A DNA stretch of 64,000 nt from Vibrio spartinae (GTDB lineage Bacteria > Pseudomonadota > Gammaproteobacteria > Enterobacterales > Vibrionaceae), in the NCBI RefSeq assembly GCF_024347135.1, contig NZ_AP024907.1, forward strand, positions 1,107,001-1,171,000, given 5' to 3'. The first letter of the stretch is position 1. Every line of letters starts with the position of its first letter. This document shows positions 18,365 through 25,593 of the stretch, in pieces. The notes beneath the pieces are model-generated. The model had not been told where the DNA came from. It was given only the letters and a program-made list of their open reading frames with translations, and searched no databases. Made by a program: the position numbers and the translations under genes.

Positions 18365-19477
18365 ATGATTAAACGTCACGAGAAGCAACAACAATTTGAG
18401 GAAAGTGATGCTAATTTGATCGTTGGTAACATTGAAAAATGTCCAATATCACCTCAACAACTAGCGCTAACCACCAGCGATTCACCATACGTCGTTCAAA
18501 CATTCAACAGTGGTCTGACGGCAGAAGTCTACCGTATCCGTCTTAACGGAAAGGACTACACATTAAAGAAAAAGCGTCCCGTTGCTCGAGTACAAAACCT
18601 TGATGGTCAGTTCTCTTTTCTTAATGAAGTGCAACGCCGCTCATATTTTCAACAAATTAAAGATGCGCCTCAAACATCAGACGCATTCAGATGCATCGTT
18701 GAGACGATTTACGCAGATTATCGCCTTGGTATTATTTTGTCCGATTGGATTGAGGGAGAACCAGTCACAAAGCTTACGCCATCACTTCTGTCACAGCTTT
18801 TTTCTACATTAACTGAATGTGAAAAAGTCGGTTTGTTCGAGTGGGATTTATGCGCCGGTAACCTATTAGTCGATAGCAACCAGAAATTATGGCTATTTGA
18901 TTTCGGCTATATGTATGAATTTGATCCGCTCACGGAGTTTAACAGTGATGGAACAAACGCGCCTCTGTTCCAATTTTGTGAACGCTTTGAAACCCGTTTC
19001 TTCTCTGGTTGGTTACTAGAGCAAGGTTGTTCACACCGCCAGTCCATCGAGGTATTTCGTAACGTCAAACAAGCGGCAGTCAATGTTTTGGCAGAAAAGA
19101 AGTCATGGCTTCAACGCCATCGTGCCGATCGTGCTATCTCACATTTTGCAGAGGCATTAAGAGAGCAATATCTAACCGCTCTTGAAAGTGATGCGTCCTT
19201 AGAGAACTTATTTACAGTCGAGATGTTCCGCTCACATGTTTTGGATATAGAAGATGACCTCGATGGTAAAAGCTGTACGTCAACCACGATCAAACGAGTC
19301 AATACCGTTCTTGAGATGATAGAGAATTTCTATCCGCTACTTCAAGAGCAAGATGCGTTGTTTTTCCATAATGAAGGTAAAAGCAAAGAACAACTGATTA
19401 ACTCATATCAGAAAAAATTAAGCTTGGTAAAACAATATCAGTTACAGCCGGATGAATGCCCGCGAGATCATGGTTAG
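18365..19477 (+). CDS. Protein-kinase-fold phosphotransferase-like protein, function unknown
   Basis: A 370-residue cytosolic protein with kinase-fold landmarks: a Lys cluster (KKKRP, 68-72) in the ATP-binding position, a catalytic-loop-like WDLCAGNLLV with D161 and N166, and FDFGY with D179 in the DFG position. This resembles lipopolysaccharide/aminoglycoside-type small-molecule kinases more than eukaryote-like Ser/Thr kinases; the substrate is unknown. The frame extends upstream to 18299, but ATG 18365 behind GGAAAG is the likely start. It is the only gene between two copies of the tRNA-Asn-derived repeat, which suggests a mobile origin. Confidence 0.6.
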   Translation: MIKRHEKQQQFEESDANLIVGNIEKCPISPQQLALTTSDSPYVVQTFNSGLTAEVYRIRLNGKDYTLKKKRPVARVQNLDGQFSFLNEVQRRSYFQQIKDAPQTSDAFRCIVETIYADYRLGIILSDWIEGEPVTKLTPSLLSQLFSTLTECEKVGLFEWDLCAGNLLVDSNQKLWLFDFGYMYEFDPLTEFNSDGTNAPLFQFCERFETRFFSGWLLEQGCSHRQSIEVFRNVKQAAVNVLAEKKSWLQRHRADRAISHFAEALREQYLTALESDASLENLFTVEMFRSHVLDIEDDLDGKSCTSTTIKRVNTVLEMIENFYPLLQEQDALFFHNEGKSKEQLINSYQKKLSLVKQYQLQPDECPRDHG

Positions 19478-19500
19478 CATCAGTCAGGATAAAATATGAA

Positions 19501-19583
19501 GAGAACACTATCCCTGGATATAACTAGGTTAAGATACAAAAAAAGACGTCCTAGGACGTCTTTTTTCTTGAATTTGGCTCCCT
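19501..19583. repeat. Left direct repeat of the 14-kb island (att-like site)
   Basis: Aligns base for base, without gaps, with 33501-33583 at an offset of 14,000. About 70 of 83 positions match, with an unbroken block AGATACAAAAAAAG, GACGTCCTAGGACGTC, TTTTTTCT, GAATTTGGCTCCC save one base. It includes the tRNA-Asn terminator and the last bases of the tRNA (GGGAGCCA on the minus strand) but not the rest of a tRNA. Confidence 0.88.
19538..19566. terminator. Terminator copy within the left repeat
   Basis: Seven A, palindrome GACGTCCTAGGACGTC, six T; works in both directions. It also ends the kinase-like gene transcript. Confidence 0.85.
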
Positions 19584-19701
19584 CAGCGGACGCCTAACCC
19601 AAACACTTTTGTCACAGTTTGACCTACTTGAGCTAATCAGTCATGTCGTTAATTTTTCTTCAAAGTCATTGCTTGGAAATTAATTGCAGTAAAAATTTTG
19701 C

Positions 19702-19740
19702 ATTCATTGGTCGTTTTTTTCTAATTGGCAAAATTCATTG
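19702..19740. promoter_or_regulatory. Candidate operator: paired ATTCATTG sites before the glycoside operon
   Basis: ATTCATTG occurs at 19702-19709 and 19733-19740, start-to-start 31 bases (about three helical turns), and inverted (CAATGAAT) at 19807-19814, 22 bases before the first start codon. Direct repeats at helical spacing suit AraC-family regulators, and one is encoded on the island at 25594. No experiment supports this, and I did not find the octamer before the symporter or porin. Confidence 0.35.
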
Positions 19741-19835
19741 TAAATATCTGCAATGAGATTGAGAGTGCGCCGCTACTATCAACCATAAAATGAATCCAAC
19801 TTAAGTCAATGAATGATTAATAGAGGGTTCGAAAC

Positions 19836-20948
19836 ATGAGTAATAAGTTGAAAGTAGCGATCATTGGTTGTGGTGGTATTGCAAATCAAAAACATCTACC
19901 TGCTTTGAAAAATCAATCTGAATTATGCGAAATCGTTGCTTTTTGTGATGTTGTTGAAGAACGTGCTCGTGAGGCGGCAGAACAGTTTGGTGCGGAAGGC
20001 GCAGAAGTTTACACCGACTATAAAGAGCTATTAAAAGACACCTCTATTGATGTAGTGCACGTTTGTACTCCAAACGTTTCTCACTGCCCAATCACAGTTG
20101 CTGCATTTGAAGCTGATAAGCACGTTTTATGTGAAAAGCCTATGGCAGCGACTACGTCTGATGCTGAAAAAATGATGGCTGCTTGGAAAAAGTCTAGCAA
20201 GAAATTCACTATCGGATACCAGAACCGTTTCCGCACCGATGCTCAAGCACTAAAAAAATCTTGTGAAGATGGCGATTTGGGCGAAATTTACTTTGCTAAA
20301 GCACATGCTATTCGTCGCCGTGCAGTCCCCACTTGGGGGGTTTTCCCAGATAAAGCGCAGCAAGGTGGTGGTCCGCTTATTGATATCGGTACTCACGCAT
20401 TAGATATCACTCTTTGGTGTATGGAAAACTACAAGCCTGTATCAGTAATGGGTTCTGTTTTCGAAAAATTAGGTCACCTGCCAGAAGCGGCAGAAGGCAA
20501 CTTATTTGGTCCTTGGGATCCAAAAGCATACGAAGTTGAAGACTCAGCATTCGGTTTTATCAAAATGGAAAACGGCGCAACTATCTTCCTTGAGTCATCT
20601 TGGGCACTGAATGTAAAAGAATCACGTGAAGCTGCTACAACGCTGTGTGGTACTAAATCCGGTGCTGAGATGATCGGTGGTATGAGCCAACAAGGTTACG
20701 ACCTGATCTTTAATGAAACCACGGGTGGTATTTTGATGGAAAAAAATATCTCCGATTCAGGTGCTATTGCATTCTTCGAAAGCCAAAACGGTGGTTCGGA
20801 TGCTGACAAAGAGTGTAAACAGTGGCTAGACGCGATTGTTAATGACAAAGATCCATTAGTTAAGCCAGAGCAAGCATTTGTTGTGACTCAAGTTCTTGAT
20901 GCCATCTACCAGTCTGCCGCTCAAGGTAAAGAAGTTAAGTTAGGTTAA
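19836..20948 (+). CDS. Gfo/Idh/MocA oxidoreductase, probable glycoside 3-dehydrogenase (DgpA-like)
   Basis: A 370-residue NAD(P)-dependent sugar oxidoreductase: Rossmann motif GCGGIA (11-16), the EKP motif with K101, and the catalytic-type H187 in DIGTHALD. The segment RRRAVPTWGVF and overall length resemble DgpA, the enzyme known to oxidise the C3 hydroxyl of glucosides before C-C or C-O bond cleavage. ATG 19836 follows GAGGG. It is the first gene of a five-gene cluster with 10-14-base gaps, so co-transcription is likely. Role as the first, glycoside-oxidising step is inferred from the neighbours; Gfo/Idh/MocA specificity varies widely. Confidence 0.8.
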   Translation: MSNKLKVAIIGCGGIANQKHLPALKNQSELCEIVAFCDVVEERAREAAEQFGAEGAEVYTDYKELLKDTSIDVVHVCTPNVSHCPITVAAFEADKHVLCEKPMAATTSDAEKMMAAWKKSSKKFTIGYQNRFRTDAQALKKSCEDGDLGEIYFAKAHAIRRRAVPTWGVFPDKAQQGGGPLIDIGTHALDITLWCMENYKPVSVMGSVFEKLGHLPEAAEGNLFGPWDPKAYEVEDSAFGFIKMENGATIFLESSWALNVKESREAATTLCGTKSGAEMIGGMSQQGYDLIFNETTGGILMEKNISDSGAIAFFESQNGGSDADKECKQWLDAIVNDKDPLVKPEQAFVVTQVLDAIYQSAAQGKEVKLG

Positions 20949-20958
20949 GGAGGAAGCA

Positions 20959-21879
20959 ATGAAATTAGGATTTGTTTCTGCAATCTTAGATCAAAACAAT
21001 TACGAAGAGATGATCGATATTGCTGCAACATTTGGCTACGAATGTGTCGAAGTTGCATGTTGGCCCGTAGGTAAGTCAGAGCGCCGATATGCTGGTGTAA
21101 CACATATCGACGTGGAGAAAGTACTGGAAGATGATGCTTATGCATCGACAGTACTGGAGTACGCACAAAGTCGAAATATCGAGATCTCATCTTTAGCTTA
21201 CTATCCGAATGCATTAGATGCTGATGAAGCTAAACGCACTGCGACGATTGAACATATCGAAAAGCTCATTAAAGCGAGCGCGAAATTGAACATCAATATG
21301 GTAACTACGTTTATCGGCCGAGACCAGTATAAAGCGGTCGATGAAAACCTAGAAATTATGGTTGATGTATGGAAACCACTGCTAGAGCTAGCGAAAGCGG
21401 AAAACGTAAAGGTCGCGATTGAAAACTGTCCAATGCTGTTTGGCAAAGACCAGTGGCCTGGTGGTCAGAATCTGATGACGACTCCAGACATTTGGCGCAA
21501 AGTGTTCGATTTGCTTCCGTACGACAACTTCGGTTTGAATTACGATCCATCACATTTTGTGTGGCAGAGCATTGATTACATCAAGCCAATCTATGAGTTC
21601 AAAGACAAGATTTTCCATGTTCATTACAAAGACATTAAAGTGTTTAAAGACAAGCTTGATCGTGTTGGAAGCATGGCTTATCCGCTGGAGTACATGTCAC
21701 CGAAACTACCTGGTTTAGGTGACGTGGATTGGGGCAAATATGTAAGCGCTCTTACTGATATTGGCTATGAAGGCTTCACTTGTATTGAAGTTGAAGATAA
21801 AGCATTCGAAGGCACGACTGAAAAAGTATTGGATAGCTTGAGAATCAGCCGTCTATACATGAAACAGTTTGTAATTTAA
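20959..21879 (+). CDS. Sugar phosphate isomerase/epimerase-family TIM-barrel protein
   Basis: A 306-residue TIM barrel of the xylose-isomerase-like superfamily. Candidate metal ligands are E155 (VAIENCPM), D196/H199 (NYDPSH), H220/H222 (FHVHYKD) and E277 (CIEVED). A strong AAGGAGG site precedes ATG 20959. In clusters of this type such proteins act on 3-keto-sugars as isomerase, hydratase or lyase; which of these applies here cannot be told from sequence. It differs from the second TIM barrel at 22976, which resembles the deglycosidase catalytic subunit. Confidence 0.8.
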   Translation: MKLGFVSAILDQNNYEEMIDIAATFGYECVEVACWPVGKSERRYAGVTHIDVEKVLEDDAYASTVLEYAQSRNIEISSLAYYPNALDADEAKRTATIEHIEKLIKASAKLNINMVTTFIGRDQYKAVDENLEIMVDVWKPLLELAKAENVKVAIENCPMLFGKDQWPGGQNLMTTPDIWRKVFDLLPYDNFGLNYDPSHFVWQSIDYIKPIYEFKDKIFHVHYKDIKVFKDKLDRVGSMAYPLEYMSPKLPGLGDVDWGKYVSALTDIGYEGFTCIEVEDKAFEGTTEKVLDSLRISRLYMKQFVI

Positions 21880-21890
21880 TAGGGGCAAAT

Positions 21891-22961
21891 ATGAAAAATA
21901 TTAATGTTGCCATCATCGGTTTTGGTTTCATGGGACATGAACATTTATCAATGCTTAAGACAATTGATGGCCTTAATGTAATCGGTATTTCTGATATCGA
22001 TAAGTCTCAATATGAAGATGTTAAAGCATCCGTTAAATATTACGAATCGAATGAAGTGCTATTCAAAGACCCTGAGGTTGACGTTGTTCTGATTTCAGCA
22101 AATAACAATCAACACTTACAGTTAGTAAAAGAAGCAGCAAAAGCCGGCAAAGATATTATTTGTGAAAAGCCTGTCGCGATGACAGTTGTTGAACTTGACG
22201 AAATGATAGCAGTAACTAAAGAACATGATGTTCGATTTACTGTTCACCACCAACGTCGTCTTGATAAAGACTACCAAATCACAAAAACAATCTTTGAAGA
22301 AGGCTTACTCGGTGATGTCTACCTTCTGAAAAATAGCCTCTACGGCTTCAATGGCAATATGCATGATTGGCATATTTGTCCAAGTGAAGGCGGTGGCATG
22401 CTTTATGACTGGGGAGTGCACTTAATCGACCAGATTCTTTGGATGATGCCTGATGCAAAAATCCAATCTGTTTACGCGGATATGCGAAATGTCATTAATG
22501 CTGAAGTCGATGATTACTTCAAAATTCTATTGAAATTCGACAACAAAGTTACGGCAGAAATCGAGTTGGGTACATACTTGTTAACGGATAAAAACCACGA
22601 TAAATGGTTTGAAAGACATTGGTTAATCAGTGGTAACGAAGGTACGGCTTACGTCGATGGCTTCAACCCTCAAGGTAAGATTGTTCGTACGACTCGACTG
22701 CTTAAGAACGTTTCGAGTCGCCGAACAATGACAGCCGCTGGACCTACACGATCTTTCGGTCCTCCTGGTGAAGGTGTACTGGTTACTGAGCCGTTACCAG
22801 TGGTTGAAACAGAGCATCGCCATTATTTTGAAAACTATGTGCGAGCGTATCATGGTCAGGAAGAGTTCCTTGTTGACGTTTATGAGGCCCGCCGCGTGTT
22901 GCATCTAATGGAAATCATCCGTGTTGCAGCATCAACTGGTCATTCACAGCCATTCGAATAA
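21891..22961 (+). CDS. Second Gfo/Idh/MocA oxidoreductase
   Basis: A 356-residue NAD(P)-dependent oxidoreductase: nucleotide motif GFGFMGHEH (10-18), EKP with K93, and the catalytic-type H177 in YDWGVHLIDQ. It is clearly divergent from the first copy, so this is not a recent duplication. A GGGG ribosome site precedes ATG 21891, 11 bases after the previous gene. A reasonable division of labour is that one oxidoreductase makes the 3-keto glycoside and the other reduces the released 3-keto sugar back, recycling NAD(H); this is inference. Confidence 0.82.
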   Translation: MKNINVAIIGFGFMGHEHLSMLKTIDGLNVIGISDIDKSQYEDVKASVKYYESNEVLFKDPEVDVVLISANNNQHLQLVKEAAKAGKDIICEKPVAMTVVELDEMIAVTKEHDVRFTVHHQRRLDKDYQITKTIFEEGLLGDVYLLKNSLYGFNGNMHDWHICPSEGGGMLYDWGVHLIDQILWMMPDAKIQSVYADMRNVINAEVDDYFKILLKFDNKVTAEIELGTYLLTDKNHDKWFERHWLISGNEGTAYVDGFNPQGKIVRTTRLLKNVSSRRTMTAAGPTRSFGPPGEGVLVTEPLPVVETEHRHYFENYVRAYHGQEEFLVDVYEARRVLHLMEIIRVAASTGHSQPFE

Positions 22962-22975
22962 ACATAGAGGTTAAT

Positions 22976-23995
22976 ATGGGAATTAAAACTGCTGTAAGCC
23001 TATATAGCTTACAAGACGAATACATGAATAAAAGAATGTCTTTAGAAGACATGTTTATTTACTTAAATGAAAACAGTGTCGATGGATTTGAAATTATCCC
23101 TGACCAAATGTTGCACAACGCGCCATATTTATCTGAAGAAACGCTAGAAAATTGGCACGAACTCGTTAAGAAACATAATGTTAAACCAATTTGTGCAGAC
23201 GTTTTCTTAAACACAAACTTATACAACAACCGTGAGTTAACAGAAGCGGAATGCGTGAACATTTTAATCGATGAAATTAAAATGGCGCACAAACTAGGAA
23301 TTAAACTGATTCGCTTAGTTTCGGCGATTCCTGGGTTTGTTATTGAACCTTTATTGCCATATGCAGAAAAATACGATGTTCAACTAGCGTTAGAAATCCA
23401 CGCAGGTATGAGCTTAGATAGTCCTGCAACGCAAGATTTCATTAAAGAGATGCAACGTGTTGATTCACCATACATAGGTTTGGTTATTGATGCGGGTATT
23501 TTCTGTCGCAGAATGCCACGTGTGTTCAATGAATACAATAAACAAGTACTTGGCGTTAACCCTAAGATTGTTGACCAGTTCAACAGCTACTTTGATAAAG
23601 GATTAGATGGCCGCCAAGCCTTCGGCGCTAATCATCAAATTAAACCTGAAATTGCAACAATTGCTACTCAGAAAGATATGCCATATATCATGTTGGCTGA
23701 TGGCTATGAAAACTCACCGTATTCAATTATGGATCAATATTGGAAATACATTAAACACTTCCACTTTAAACTATGGGAGATGGTTGATGGCGAAGAGTAC
23801 TCAATTGATTACTACGGTCTGTTGAAGTATCTGCATGACAAAGGATTTGATGGTTATGTAGCAACGGAATATGAAGGTAACCGTTGGACACTACCTGGTA
23901 ACTCTATTCAGGAAAAAGAACAAGTTGCAGCGCACCAGGACATGCTACGTCGCCATATAAACAATATTGAGTCAGGGGATAGCCAAAATGTTTGA
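22976..23995 (+). CDS. C-glycoside deglycosidase alpha-subunit-like TIM barrel (DgpC/CarB-like)
   Basis: A 339-residue sugar-isomerase-fold protein. Its N-terminal region (VSLYSLQDEYMNKR, then FEIIPDQMLH, ICADVFLNTNLYNNREL) is the pattern I associate with the catalytic subunit of C-glycoside deglycosidases, metal-dependent lyases that cleave the sugar-aglycone bond of 3-oxo-glycosides. Likely metal and catalytic residues are E140/H142 (ALEIHAG), D172 (VIDAG), H261/H263 (HFHFK) and E298/E300 (ATEYEG). It overlaps the beta-subunit-like gene by eight bases, as expected for subunits made in equal amounts. Substrate unknown; it may also act on O- or S-glycosides. Confidence 0.8.
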   Translation: MGIKTAVSLYSLQDEYMNKRMSLEDMFIYLNENSVDGFEIIPDQMLHNAPYLSEETLENWHELVKKHNVKPICADVFLNTNLYNNRELTEAECVNILIDEIKMAHKLGIKLIRLVSAIPGFVIEPLLPYAEKYDVQLALEIHAGMSLDSPATQDFIKEMQRVDSPYIGLVIDAGIFCRRMPRVFNEYNKQVLGVNPKIVDQFNSYFDKGLDGRQAFGANHQIKPEIATIATQKDMPYIMLADGYENSPYSIMDQYWKYIKHFHFKLWEMVDGEEYSIDYYGLLKYLHDKGFDGYVATEYEGNRWTLPGNSIQEKEQVAAHQDMLRRHINNIESGDSQNV

Positions 23996-24380
23996 TAACA
24001 ATATCTATATCGAAGGAACATGCAAAAACATCTCAAAAGATGGTGAGGTGACTGGTTTCGAACTTCAAACTCATATTCCATATTACCGTGGAATTCCACT
24101 ATCTATGGTGAATGACGTATTAGTTAAAGCACAAGGTTGTCAGATTGAACGCTCTACAATCCATTGTAGTTTAGACCAAAAACAATGGTTTACGTTAGAC
24201 GAAATGCCAACAGTTACTACATATAAGTGGGAATACGGCGAGCCATTGTACATCCATGTTGTAAAATCAGGTGGTTTGGAAGTGGGTGAAAATACTGTAG
24301 AACTAACAGTCAGTGTTAGAACCGCATACATTCCAGTTCCTTTAGTCGGTGTTAAAGCATTTACACAGGTTATTCGTTAA
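23988..24380 (+). CDS. C-glycoside deglycosidase beta-subunit-like protein (DUF6379)
   Basis: A 130-residue beta-rich protein. Family marks are PYYRGIPLSMV (32-42), the KWEYGEPLYI strand and SGGLEVGENTVELTV; these match DUF6379, the small subunit (DgpB/CarC) that completes the active site of C-glycoside deglycosidases. The longest frame begins at a TTG seven codons earlier, but ATG 23988 with CAGGGGAT upstream and overlap with the alpha-like gene is the sound start. Its presence right after a DgpC/CarB-like gene is the strongest sign of what the cluster does. It is rare in Vibrio as far as I know. Confidence 0.82.
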   Translation: MFDNNIYIEGTCKNISKDGEVTGFELQTHIPYYRGIPLSMVNDVLVKAQGCQIERSTIHCSLDQKQWFTLDEMPTVTTYKWEYGEPLYIHVVKSGGLEVGENTVELTVSVRTAYIPVPLVGVKAFTQVIR

Positions 24381-24387
24381 TATTTTT

Positions 24388-24413
24388 AGCCCTGAAGCTT
24401 TACTTTCAGGGCT
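24388..24413 (+). terminator. Intra-operon hairpin between the deglycosidase genes and the ROK kinase
   Basis: AGCCCTGAA pairs with TTCAGGGCT across an 8-base loop, followed by TTACTAATTTT. It could reduce read-through into the kinase gene or stabilise the upstream message. Confidence 0.55.
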
Positions 24414-24435
24414 TTACTAATTTTATGGTAAGACT

Positions 24436-25344
24436 ATGTATTACGGTTTAGATATTGGTGGTACAAAAATAGAGTTCGGTGCATTTGACGAAGATATGAA
24501 CCGAATTGCCACAAAAAGAGTATCCACGCCGTCTGATAATTATGATGCGCTTGTTCAGGCGATATTGGATTTGGTCGTTGAAACAGATGCAGCTTTTAAT
24601 ATCAAAGGTAAATTAGGTATCGGTATTCCTGGTATCGAATGTCCAAAGTCTGGTGAACTGCTGACTTCGAACATTCCGGGTGCAACTGGAAAAAATCTTA
24701 GAAAAACCTTAGAAGAAAAACTGGATAGAACCATCGCTATTGATAACGATGCGAACTGTTTTGCTCTGTCAGAAGCTTGGTCTGTCAATTCAACAGGAAA
24801 TGCTTCAGTTTTAGGTCTCATTCACGGTACAGGTTTTGGCGGTGGTATTGTTGTCAAAGGTGTTATCCACAAGGGTAAAAACCATTCAGCCGGAGAACTT
24901 GGTCATACGACTATTCCACTTTCTGCCTGGAAGTTACTTGGAGAAGATGCGCCTTTGTTCACTTGCGGTTGCGGTAAACAAGGTTGTTTGGACGAGTACT
25001 TGTCTGGTCGAGGTTTTGAGCAGTTGTATAAGCACTACTACAAAGATGAAAAAAGTGCAGTCGAAATTATCGAGTTGTATAACGAAGGCAGTGTCATCGA
25101 AACTGAATTTGTAGAGATGTTTTTTGAGCTTGTTTCAATTTGCTATGCGAATCTATTCAGTATTTTAGATCCTAATATTGTTGTATTAGGTGGTGGGCTT
25201 TCGAATTTTGATGCTATTTATAAAGAAGTGCCAAAACGAATTTCTAAATACCTGTTAAGTGTTGCAAATGCACCAATTATTATGCCAGCAAAATTTGGTG
25301 ATAGTGGCGGAGTAAGAGGTGCAGCATTATTGAACTATAACTAA
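24436..25344 (+). CDS. ROK-family sugar kinase, NagK-like
   Basis: An ATP-dependent cytosolic sugar kinase of 302 residues, closest in pattern to N-acetylglucosamine kinase NagK: DIGGTK (6-11) at the phosphate-binding loop, catalytic Asp in IDNDANCFALSEAW (about 105), GTGFGGG, the zinc site GELGH...CGCGKQGC, and LSGRGF. It probably phosphorylates the hexose freed by the upstream enzymes, glucose or a GlcNAc-type sugar, committing it to glycolysis. It lies 55 bases after the beta subunit behind a hairpin. Substrate is inferred; ROK kinases of this type can be promiscuous. Confidence 0.87.
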   Translation: MYYGLDIGGTKIEFGAFDEDMNRIATKRVSTPSDNYDALVQAILDLVVETDAAFNIKGKLGIGIPGIECPKSGELLTSNIPGATGKNLRKTLEEKLDRTIAIDNDANCFALSEAWSVNSTGNASVLGLIHGTGFGGGIVVKGVIHKGKNHSAGELGHTTIPLSAWKLLGEDAPLFTCGCGKQGCLDEYLSGRGFEQLYKHYYKDEKSAVEIIELYNEGSVIETEFVEMFFELVSICYANLFSILDPNIVVLGGGLSNFDAIYKEVPKRISKYLLSVANAPIIMPAKFGDSGGVRGAALLNYN

Positions 25345-25367
25345 AAAATATAGAGATTGTTGTTTTC

Positions 25368-25394
25368 ATATAAGCGCCATTTTGCTTATATTTT
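25368..25394 (+). terminator. Terminator after the ROK kinase
   Basis: ATATAAGC pairs with GCTTATAT across an 8-base loop, ending in TTTT. Weak but well placed as the end of the six-gene operon. Confidence 0.55.
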
Positions 25395-25420
25395 CAGAAG
25401 GTAATATATTTCCTTAATCC

Positions 25421-25444
25421 ATTGATATTAGTATTAATATCAAT
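25421..25444. promoter_or_regulatory. AT-rich palindrome upstream of the AraC-GH39 gene
   Basis: ATTGATATTA, GTAT, TAATATCAAT: perfect 10-base arms, no T-run, 150 bases before the regulator gene. Possibly an operator. The regulator that would bind is unknown. Confidence 0.35.
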
Positions 25445-25593
25445 AATGGGTGTTGCTTTAGTTGAAATTATAATCGTAATTATATTTCATGGAATTATAT
25501 TGATGTGAAGATATTCACGATTTCACTAGCTGCTTATTGAATTGGTTGTCAAAAAGGATATGATTAATAAAACAATATGTAGAGCCTGATGAA

